Positions 53,871 to 60,566 of a DNA stretch of 64,000 nucleotides are shown one piece after another; position 1 is the stretch's first letter; the number at the start of each line of letters is the position of its first letter. A program made the translations under genes and the position numbers. Below the pieces are notes generated by a model. The model was not told the origin of the DNA. It saw nothing but the letters and a program-made list of their open reading frames with translations, and made no database searches. The DNA is taken from the NCBI GenBank assembly GCA_963700925.1, contig OY969553.1:4402001-4466000 (forward strand), read 5' to 3'. This stretch comes from CAWJMD01 sp963700925 (GTDB lineage Bacteria > Actinomycetota > Actinomycetes > Actinomycetales > CAWJMD01).

Positions 53871-55526
53871 GTGCCTGACCCCACCGCCCTGACGGCCGTC
53901 CGCACCACGCTGTACCGCGGCGGCAGCGTTTACAGCCCGGCCGACCCGTTCGCGACCGCGATGGTGGTCTCCGGCGACACGATCGCGTGGGTCGGGTCGG
54001 ACGAGGCGGCGCGTGCGCAGGCCGGCGACGTCAATGAGGTCGTCGAGCTCGAGGGCGCCCTGGTGACACCGGCTTTCGTGGACGGGCACGTGCACGTCAC
54101 CGACACCGGTCTGGCCCTGAACGGCGTGCGACTGACCGAGGCCCGGACGCTCGTCGAGGCCCTCGAGATGGTCGAGCGCGCCAGCCGCGCGGGCGCTGGC
54201 CGGCCGGTGATCGGACACGGCTGGGACGAGACGACCTGGCCCGAGGGCCGGCCGCCCACGAGGGGCGAGCTCGATCGCGCATCGCACGGCGGAGTCGTCT
54301 ACCTGTCCCGTGTCGACGTTCACTCTGCCGTGGTGTCGAGCGCCCTGGCGCAGGCATGCGGGCTGCGCGACCACGACGGCTGGGACGACTCCGGACGTGT
54401 CGAGCGCGACGCCCATCACGTGGTGCGCCAGGCCACGCGGACGGACATGGACCCAGCGGTGCGTCGTGAGCTGCAGGCCGTCGCGCTGCGAGCGGCGGCC
54501 GCCGCCGGCATCGCCACGCTGCACGAGATGGCCGCACCGCACATCGTCCCTCGCGCCGACACGGCGTCACTGACCGAGCTGGCCGCCGACCCGCTCGTGC
54601 CCGACGTGCTGACCTACCGGGGCGAGTACGCGCACGACGCCGAACAGGCCCGGTTGCTGGTCGCCGAGCTCGCCGCTGAGGGCGTCACCGTCGAGGGCCT
54701 TGCGGGCGACCTCAACATCGACGGCTCGATCGGCTCTCGCACGGCAGCCTTCAGCACCCCGTACGCCGACGACGACCGCCACGACCACTGCGGCCACCTC
54801 TACCTTGACCCCGAGCAGGTCGCCACTCACCTGGTGGCGTGCACGGAAGCCGGCGTGCAGGGGGGCTTCCACGTGATCGGGGACGTCGGGGTCGCAGCCG
54901 CCGTCGACGGTCTGCGGCTGGCCGCCGAGCGGCTCGGCACCGGTCGACTACGGGCAGCGCGGCACCGGCTCGAGCACGTCGAGGGCGCCGGCCCCGAGCA
55001 CGCGGCCGTCCTCGCCGACCTGGGAGTGGCAGCCAGCATGCAGCCCGTGTTCGACGCCGCCTGGGGTGGTGACGACTCGCTCTACGTGCTGCGCCTTGGC
55101 GTCGAGATGGGCCAGACGCTGAACCAGATCGGGTCGATGGCCGCCGCGGGTGTCGTGCTGGCGTTCGGCTCCGACTCGCCGGTGACGCCCTTCGACCCCT
55201 GGGGAGCGGTGCGCGCCGCGGCATTCCACCACGATGCGCGCCAGCGCATCAGCGCCCGCGCGGCGTTCGCTGCGCACACGCGTGGAGCGCATCGAGCAGC
55301 CCGGCGCGACGGTGGCGGCGTGCTGACGCTGGGAGCGCCCGCGACGTTCGCCATCTGGGAGCCGACCGAGCTGGTCGTGCAGGCACCCGACGCGCGGGTG
55401 GCGGCGTGGAGCACCGACGAGCGGTCCGGCACACCTGGGCTGCCCGATCTCAGCCCGGGTGCACCGCACCCCGTGTGCCGTCGCACTGTCCTGAGAGGGC
55501 GCGCGATCTTCGCCGCGGGGGAGTAG
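53871..55526 (+). CDS. amidohydrolase family protein (YtcJ-like)
   Basis: 551 residues of the amidohydrolase 3 group. Metal ligands HxH are in VDGHVHVTD; later motifs are LDIDGS-like GDLNIDGSIGSR, RHRLEHVEG and the terminal Asp region AFGSDSPVTPFDP. The enzyme hydrolyses an amide or related bond on an unknown substrate. It lies on the same strand as kdd but is separated by the hairpin element. Start GTG 53871 fits the family N-terminus; no promoter was recognised. Confidence 0.88.
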   Translation: MPDPTALTAVRTTLYRGGSVYSPADPFATAMVVSGDTIAWVGSDEAARAQAGDVNEVVELEGALVTPAFVDGHVHVTDTGLALNGVRLTEARTLVEALEMVERASRAGAGRPVIGHGWDETTWPEGRPPTRGELDRASHGGVVYLSRVDVHSAVVSSALAQACGLRDHDGWDDSGRVERDAHHVVRQATRTDMDPAVRRELQAVALRAAAAAGIATLHEMAAPHIVPRADTASLTELAADPLVPDVLTYRGEYAHDAEQARLLVAELAAEGVTVEGLAGDLNIDGSIGSRTAAFSTPYADDDRHDHCGHLYLDPEQVATHLVACTEAGVQGGFHVIGDVGVAAAVDGLRLAAERLGTGRLRAARHRLEHVEGAGPEHAAVLADLGVAASMQPVFDAAWGGDDSLYVLRLGVEMGQTLNQIGSMAAAGVVLAFGSDSPVTPFDPWGAVRAAAFHHDARQRISARAAFAAHTRGAHRAARRDGGGVLTLGAPATFAIWEPTELVVQAPDARVAAWSTDERSGTPGLPDLSPGAPHPVCRRTVLRGRAIFAAGE

Positions 55527-55541
55527 CCGACCCGAGCGACC

Positions 55542-56306
55542 TCAGTCGAGGTGGCGCGAGATGCCGGGGATGCGGCGCACCAGGCCGTCCAGCGACCGCT
55601 GGGATCGCTCGGGCTCACCCTCCGCCATCAGGTTGACCAGGCCCTGGTCGCCAGCGGCCGCCCCGACCGGGATCCCGTTGAGCAGGAGCTGGATTCGACC
55701 GGGAACGGCGGCCAGGATCTCGGCCGGCGTGAAGGTGCCGTAGTCCGCCGCGATCAGGCGGAGCCGGTGGGCAGCCAACCACTCATCCATGGAACGCCAC
55801 AGCGGCACGCCGTTCCAGGCGACGAAAGCGATCTCCATCAGGGGCGTCGACGGTCCGGCGAAGTCCCAGTCGAAGACGCCGACGAGATCGTCGCCGTCGA
55901 AGCAGACGTTGTACGAGGCGATGTCGTTGTGGCCGATCAGCGTCGGATTCTCGACCGGAAAGAACCGCCACGGTCCGTCGGGCGCAAGGCCGGCAACTGC
56001 CTGGTGGAACGTTCGCGTCCACCGCACCAACGAGGAGAGCTGCGCCTCCGTCAGCACCTCGGTGTCGATGTCGACGACCCGGCCGGGCAGGTACGTGAGC
56101 ACCTCGCGTCCGCGCTCGTCGAACCCGAGCACCTCGGGCACGTGGGGAACACGCGGCCGGAGGTATTCGAGCAACCGGTGGACAGCAGGAGTCCACGGGC
56201 CAGTGGCCCGCCGAACGGTGTCGCCGACGCGCCAGGCACCACCGACGTTGCCCCCTGCGAGCCGCTCGCCCTCCTCGTCCGGCATCGCCGGAGCCGCATC
56301 GTGCAT
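55542..56306 (-). CDS. aminoglycoside phosphotransferase-like kinase
   Basis: 254 residues of the APH/choline kinase-like fold. The catalytic loop reads LIGHNDIASYN, with the Asp and Asn of the Brenner motif, followed by GVFDWDFAG as the DFG-like metal site. N-terminal ATP-binding residues are weakly conserved. Real substrates of such proteins are often small alcohols or amino sugars; drug resistance is not implied. ATG 56306 lies nine bases after plsC stops, so they form an operon. Confidence 0.85.
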   Translation of the reverse strand: MHDAAPAMPDEEGERLAGGNVGGAWRVGDTVRRATGPWTPAVHRLLEYLRPRVPHVPEVLGFDERGREVLTYLPGRVVDIDTEVLTEAQLSSLVRWTRTFHQAVAGLAPDGPWRFFPVENPTLIGHNDIASYNVCFDGDDLVGVFDWDFAGPSTPLMEIAFVAWNGVPLWRSMDEWLAAHRLRLIAADYGTFTPAEILAAVPGRIQLLLNGIPVGAAAGDQGLVNLMAEGEPERSQRSLDGLVRRIPGISRHLD

Positions 56307-56315
56307 TCCCAGGCG

Positions 56316-56990
56316 TCAGCCGGTCGGGGACTGGTGGTCGTTGTAGCGGTTCGCCGGCACCTGGCCGCTCATCCGCTCGACCTGCGCCATCACCAGGTCG
56401 GTGAGTTGCCGCCGCTTCTGCCCCGAGCTGCTCAGGTGCGCCACCGCGTCCACCCCGATCGGCTCGCCGAACTCGACCCTGAGCTTGCGCGGACGCGGGA
56501 ACTTGGAGTCGACCGGCTGCACGCGGTCGGTCCCGAGCACCGCCACCGGCACGATCGGGGCGCCGGTCTCCAGGGCCAGCCACGCCACTCCGGTGCGGCC
56601 TCGGTAGAGCCGGCCGTCGCGCGAGCGCGTGCCCTCCGGGTAGATGCCGAACGCCTCGCCGCGGTGGAGCACCTCCGTGGCCAGCGTCAGGGCGGCGTGC
56701 GCGTCCGCGTGCGACCCGCGAGGCACTGGCACGGCACCCACGGCGTTGAAGAAGAACCGGTTCCACGCGCCGCTGAGCCCCGTCCCGACGAAGTAGTCGC
56801 TCTTGGCCAGGAAGCGCACCCGGCGCGGCACACCGATGGGGATGACGACGCTGTCGAGGAAGGAGAGGTGGTTGCTCGCCAGGATGACCGGGCCGCTCTT
56901 GGGGATGTGGCCCCGTCCCCGCACCGACATGCGGCACCACACCTTCAGCAGCGCCATCGTCACCAGGCGCACGGCCTTGTACGTCAGCAT
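56316..56990 (-). CDS. 1-acyl-sn-glycerol-3-phosphate acyltransferase (PlsC family)
   Basis: 224 residues. Acyltransferase motifs: NHLSFLD (HX4D) and YPEGTRSRDG; a basic stretch follows. Makes phosphatidic acid or a related acylated lipid at the membrane. ATG 56990 has GTGAGGA upstream. Together with the phosphotransferase gene it interrupts the kam gene set, on the opposite strand. Confidence 0.92.
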   Translation of the reverse strand: MLTYKAVRLVTMALLKVWCRMSVRGRGHIPKSGPVILASNHLSFLDSVVIPIGVPRRVRFLAKSDYFVGTGLSGAWNRFFFNAVGAVPVPRGSHADAHAALTLATEVLHRGEAFGIYPEGTRSRDGRLYRGRTGVAWLALETGAPIVPVAVLGTDRVQPVDSKFPRPRKLRVEFGEPIGVDAVAHLSSSGQKRRQLTDLVMAQVERMSGQVPANRYNDHQSPTG

Positions 56991-57006
56991 GTCCTCACGC
57001 GCCCGA

Positions 57007-57012
57007 ACGCTA
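57007..57012 (-). promoter_or_regulatory. -10 hexamer TAGCGT of plsC
   Basis: On the minus strand TAGCGT lies 16 bases before ATG 56990; the leader holds the Shine-Dalgarno. Confidence 0.45.
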
Positions 57013-57092
57013 CTACTGACGCCTCGGATCCCGTTGCGGCCGTAAGACATCCCGCTAATCGCGTTCTGGACGGGAGATCCTCCCTCCGCTGA

Positions 57093-57098
57093 TAGCAT
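57093..57098 (+). promoter_or_regulatory. -10 hexamer TAGCAT, leaderless promoter of kamD-kamE-kal
   Basis: TAGCAT is followed by seven bases and ATG 57106. Upstream, GGGAG-ATC-CTCCC forms an inverted repeat at 57072-57084 that may be a regulator site. Confidence 0.55.
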
Positions 57099-57105
57099 CG
57101 GCCGC

Positions 57106-58710
57106 ATGTCCTCGCTCAGCAGCTCGACCCGTGCGGCGCGTCGTCCGGGCCCGCAGCTCGAGCTCGACCCCGCAACCGTCCGCGCCGCCCGACGCCTGGC
57201 CCGCAAGGCCACCCAGCCGGTCGTGACGATGGCGCGCACCCACACCACCGTGTCCGTCGAGCGCGCCGTCCTGAGGATGGCGGGCCTTGCCGGAGCGGAC
57301 GCCGAGCGCGTCCCGTGGGTCAACCACCTCGTCGACGCCGTCCGCGGCCAGGCGGGCCTCGAGCACGGCATCGCGCTGCCGGTCTGGGACGCCCTCGCCC
57401 GCGGCGAGGCACCCGACCTGCTCACCCTGGCGCAGAAGGCGTCGAGCGGCGCCGTCGACTTCCGGGTGCCCGAGGGTCGCGACGCCGTCCGCATCGGGCG
57501 AACCGCCCGGTCGGCAGTGGCGACCGGCATCCGCCGCATCGACCGTGCGCGAGCCGCTCGCGAGCGCCTGGTCACCCGGCACGGCGACCCGGCCCAGCGT
57601 CCGTGGATCTACCTGATCGTCGCCACCGGCGACATCTACGAGGACATCCCCCAGGCGCAGGCGGCCGCACGCGAGGGCGCCGACGTGATCGCGGTGATCC
57701 GGTCGACCGGCCAGAGCCTGCTCGACTACGTGCCGGAGGGCGCGACCCGAGAGGGCTACGCCGGCACGTACGCCACGCAGGAGAACTTCCGGCTGATGCG
57801 TGCCGCCCTCGACGACGTCTCCAAGGAGGTCGGACGCTACGTGCGCCTGACCAACTACGCGTCGGGCCTGTGCATGCCCGAGATCGCCACGCTGGCAGGG
57901 CTCGAGCGGCTCGACATGATGCTCAACGACTCGATGTACGGGATCCTCTTCCGCGACATCAACCCGGTGCGCACGTTCGTCGACCAGCGCTTCAGCCGCC
58001 AGGTGCATGCCCGCGCGGGCATCATCATCAACACCGGCGAGGACAACTACCTCACGACGGCGGACGCGGTCGACGCAGCGCACACGGTGACGGTCTCGCA
58101 GCTGCTGAACGAGGCCTTCGCCAAGGAGGCCGGACTCGAGGACTGGCAGCTGGGCCTCGGCCACGCGTTCGAGATCAACCCCGACCTGCCCGAGTCGTTC
58201 CGGCTCGAGCTCGCGCACGCGCTCCTGGCGCGGCAGCTCTTCCCGGACGCTCCGCTGAAGTGGATGCCGCCGACGAAGCACATGACCGGCGACGTCTTCA
58301 GGGGCTACCTGCTCGACGGGTTCTTCAACCTCGTCGGGGCCATGACCGGACAGGGGATCCTGCTGGTCGGCATGATGACCGAGGCTGTCGTCACCCCGTG
58401 GATCTCGGACCGCGACCTGGCCCTGCAGAACGTGCGCTACGTGATGAACGCGGCCGGCGGGCTGACGGAGGACTTCCGTCCGCCACCCGACGGCTTCATC
58501 GCCGGACGGGCGCGCCAGGTGCTGGGCGAGGCGGTCGACCTGCTCGAGGCGATCGTCGACGACGGGCTGCTGGACGCGATCGGCGACGGCACCTTCGGCT
58601 TGATGAAACGCCCGGCCGACCGGGGCAAGGGCCTGGAGGGTGTGGTGAAACGGGCCGACGGCTACCTGAATCCGGCCGTCGACCTGCTCGAGGAGGGGGC
58701 GACGAAGTGA
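57106..58710 (+). CDS. kamD: beta-lysine (D-lysine) 5,6-aminomutase alpha subunit KamD
   Basis: Large subunit of the cobalamin- and PLP-dependent enzyme that moves the terminal amine of beta-lysine (or D-lysine) to carbon 5. It has 534 residues. Seen: VNHLVDAVRGQAGLEHGIALPVWD, GDIYEDIPQAQAAAREGADVIAVIRSTG-type core and PEGATREGYAGTYATQENF, conserved in KamD. TIM-barrel fold. The stop overlaps kamE (GTGA). A leaderless promoter supports the start. Confidence 0.95.
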   Translation: MSSLSSSTRAARRPGPQLELDPATVRAARRLARKATQPVVTMARTHTTVSVERAVLRMAGLAGADAERVPWVNHLVDAVRGQAGLEHGIALPVWDALARGEAPDLLTLAQKASSGAVDFRVPEGRDAVRIGRTARSAVATGIRRIDRARAARERLVTRHGDPAQRPWIYLIVATGDIYEDIPQAQAAAREGADVIAVIRSTGQSLLDYVPEGATREGYAGTYATQENFRLMRAALDDVSKEVGRYVRLTNYASGLCMPEIATLAGLERLDMMLNDSMYGILFRDINPVRTFVDQRFSRQVHARAGIIINTGEDNYLTTADAVDAAHTVTVSQLLNEAFAKEAGLEDWQLGLGHAFEINPDLPESFRLELAHALLARQLFPDAPLKWMPPTKHMTGDVFRGYLLDGFFNLVGAMTGQGILLVGMMTEAVVTPWISDRDLALQNVRYVMNAAGGLTEDFRPPPDGFIAGRARQVLGEAVDLLEAIVDDGLLDAIGDGTFGLMKRPADRGKGLEGVVKRADGYLNPAVDLLEEGATK

Positions 58711-59537
58711 CCGCCAAGCAGATCGTCGCGGACGAGCAGGCAGTCGTTGCACCGGGTCACGTGGTGCGGCCGTACGGCGACACCACGGGCGACGGCATGG
58801 TGCAGGTCTCGTTCACGCTGCCGCTCCCGCACGACAAGCGGGCCGAGGGCGCGGCGGCTCAGCTCGCCGCCAAGATGGGGATCGAGCCCGCACTGGTCGT
58901 GCACGCGAAGGCGATCGGTCCCGACTTCACGTTCTTCGTCGTCTACGGCCCGGTGCGGCACCTGGTCGACGTGTCGGCGGTGCAGGTGATCGAGCGCGAG
59001 TTCCCGCTGCTCACCGCCAAGGAGGTGAACGCCGCGATCAAGCGGAGGCTGCGACGCAAGCTCGTGGTCGTCGGCGCGTGCATCGGCACCGACGCGCACA
59101 CGGTCGGCATCGACGCGATCCTCAACATCAAGGGCTTCGCCGGCGAGAAGGGCCTGGAGTACTACCGCGAGATCACCGTCGTGAACCTCGGCGCGCAGGT
59201 GCTCGTCCCGGAGCTGGTCGAGCAGGCTCGCGAGGCCAAGGCGGACGCGGTGCTGGTCTCGCAGGTCGTCACACAGCGAGACGCGCACCTGCACAACACG
59301 CGTGAGATGTCAGCGGCGTTCCGCGAGGCCTACGAGGAGGGCACCGCCCCGCACCTCGTGGTCGGCGGCCCACGGTTCGACGAGCAGGCAACGCGCGAGC
59401 TGGGAGTCGACCGCATCTTCGGAAAGGGCACCACGCCGGGCGAGGTCGCCTCGTACCTCGTCCACGCGTTGCTGCCCGATCGCCCCGCCGCCGGCGCCAC
59501 ACGGCGCGACGACGAGCCACTTCGGAGGCCGGCATGA
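58707..59537 (+). CDS. kamE: beta-lysine (D-lysine) 5,6-aminomutase beta subunit KamE
   Basis: Small subunit carrying the cobalamin-binding domain, 276 residues. DxHxxG appears as GTDAHTVG with H131 as the expected cobalt ligand; K142 (IKGFAG) lies 11 residues later, matching the His/PLP-Lys spacing of the clostridial enzyme. A small N-terminal dimer domain precedes it. GTG 58707 overlaps kamD by four bases; the stop overlaps kal (ATGA). Confidence 0.95.
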   Translation: MTAKQIVADEQAVVAPGHVVRPYGDTTGDGMVQVSFTLPLPHDKRAEGAAAQLAAKMGIEPALVVHAKAIGPDFTFFVVYGPVRHLVDVSAVQVIEREFPLLTAKEVNAAIKRRLRRKLVVVGACIGTDAHTVGIDAILNIKGFAGEKGLEYYREITVVNLGAQVLVPELVEQAREAKADAVLVSQVVTQRDAHLHNTREMSAAFREAYEEGTAPHLVVGGPRFDEQATRELGVDRIFGKGTTPGEVASYLVHALLPDRPAAGATRRDDEPLRRPA

Positions 59538-59956
59538 CCGACCCGAGCACCGACCCGGCTGCCGTCCCCACCACTGACCCAAGGGTCGGGCTGACGGTCG
59601 TGCACCGACGCTACGTGCCGTACAGCCACGCCCACTACGCGGGCGACCTCGTCGACGGGGCCTACAGCCTGGCCTGCTTCGGCGACGTCGCGACCGAGGT
59701 CTGCATCCGCACCGACGGCGACGAGGGCCTGTTCGCGGGCTACGCGGACGTGCGGTTCCTCGCTCCGGTGCGGGCGGGTGACGTACTGGAGATCGAGGCG
59801 GTGGTGACGCGCGTCGGACGGCGCAGCCGCGAGCTCGCGCTGACTGCTCGGGTCGTGTGCCGTGGCAACCCCGAGCGCGCCGCGTCGGCGGCCGACGTCC
59901 TCGACCCGCCGATCGTCGCGACCACCGCGACCGGCACGGTGGTCGTTCCCGGCTGA
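59534..59956 (+). CDS. kal: 3-aminobutyryl-CoA ammonia lyase Kal (hotdog fold)
   Basis: Removes ammonia from L-3-aminobutyryl-CoA to give crotonyl-CoA in lysine fermentation. It has 140 residues, a single hotdog domain: VVHRRYVPYSHAHYAGDLVD, GDVATEVCIRTDGDEGL, then FLAPVRAGDVLEIEA. The start ATG overlaps the kamE stop. Hotdog proteins can be thioesterases, but linkage to kamDE makes Kal the best call. Confidence 0.87.
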   Translation: MTDPSTDPAAVPTTDPRVGLTVVHRRYVPYSHAHYAGDLVDGAYSLACFGDVATEVCIRTDGDEGLFAGYADVRFLAPVRAGDVLEIEAVVTRVGRRSRELALTARVVCRGNPERAASAADVLDPPIVATTATGTVVVPG

Positions 59957-59995
59957 GGTCGTCCCTCGTCAGAGACGTTGTGTCGCAAGCCATCC

Positions 59996-60021
59996 GACAC
60001 GCCGAGAAGACACGCCGAGAG
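59996..60021 (+). repeat. two copies of a 13-bp repeat
   Basis: GACACGCCGAGAA followed directly by GACACGCCGAGAG, 40 bases after kal. Confidence 0.8.
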
Positions 60022-60050
60022 GGTTCGGACTTCGGCGCAGCCTACCCCCG

Positions 60051-60086
60051 CCTGACCTGCGACGACGCGCGTACCCGCAGGTCAGG
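60051..60086 (+). terminator. stem-loop downstream of kal
   Basis: Perfect 11-base arms (60051-60061 and 60076-60086) around a 14-base loop. It may end the kamD-kamE-kal transcript; no U-tract follows. Confidence 0.5.
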
Positions 60087-60092
60087 GGGCGG

Positions 60093-60120
60093 TTGACACC
60101 CACGGTGGACGGAGTACGTT
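60093..60120 (+). promoter_or_regulatory. promoter-like TTGACA-N16-TACGTT in non-coding DNA
   Basis: A perfect -35 hexamer TTGACA (60093-60098) lies 16 bases before TACGTT (60115-60120). It is one of few places in the window with both boxes. A 13-codon frame starts at ATG 60147. Confidence 0.5.
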
Positions 60121-60417
60121 CTGAGACTTCGGCCGTCCCCCAGGAAATGTCACAGCAGGCGTTCCCGACGGCACGAGAGTGGCGGTAGACCCTCTGCCGG
60201 CGCCTCGCCAACCGCGGGACTGATTCACCGTCCGCGTCACCGCGAGGGACACGGCTGGTGAGTCAAGGTCGGGCTCGCGCGCTCTATAGACAACGTGCCG
60301 TCGCAGTGAAGCCATTGCTGCTCGGTTCGGCCCGAAGGGCGCGCGGGCCGACCCGGCCGTTCGCTCCTCGACTGTCAGGGCACAGCCCACTCCACGCGGT
60401 CCTGCGCCTGACACTCG

Positions 60418-60502
60418 CGCGACCCCAACGACTGCGCGACCCCAACGACTGCGCGACCCCAACCACTGCGCGACCCCAACGACTGCGCGACCCCAACGAC
60501 TG
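60418..60502. repeat. five copies of a 17-bp tandem repeat
   Basis: CGCGACCCCAACGACTG is repeated five times; only the third copy has a change (one base). A near-identical 23/24-base direct repeat flanks the array at 60369-60391 and 60497-60520. Confidence 0.95.
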
Positions 60503-60554
60503 TCAGGGTCACAACCCACTAGGGGCGACGCTCGGCCTGACCGGTGCCTCGCCT

Positions 60555-60560
60555 TAGAGT
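60555..60560 (+). promoter_or_regulatory. -10 hexamer TAGAGT, leaderless promoter of lnt
   Basis: TAGAGT is followed by six bases and GTG 60567; identical in sequence and spacing to the Lrp-type gene promoter. Confidence 0.55.
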
Positions 60561-60566
60561 CGGCCC

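Larger units (their letters stand above)
59957..60566 (+). other. 610-base non-coding region between kal and lnt
   Basis: The only long gap in the window. It holds, in order, two 13-bp repeats (59996-60021), a stem-loop (60051-60086), a promoter-like TTGACA-N16-TACGTT (60093-60120), a 13-codon reading frame (60147-60188), a plain stretch, the start of a direct repeat (60369-60391), five 17-bp tandem repeats (60418-60502), the second direct repeat (60497-60520) and the lnt promoter. No conserved protein or known riboswitch was recognised. Confidence 0.8.

Noticed and set aside
55542..56306. Antibiotic resistance gene (aminoglycoside phosphotransferase)
   Set aside because: Only the general kinase fold is supported; the sequence does not match any specific resistance enzyme I know, and environmental homologues usually act on other substrates.
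59957..60300. Known riboswitch or 6C-type structured RNA in the long gap
   Set aside because: I looked for conserved cores of cobalamin, lysine, ydaO and 6C elements and saw no convincing match; a covariance search would be needed to be certain.
60418..60502. CRISPR array
   Set aside because: Units are 17 bases and directly adjacent with no spacers, and no cas genes are present.
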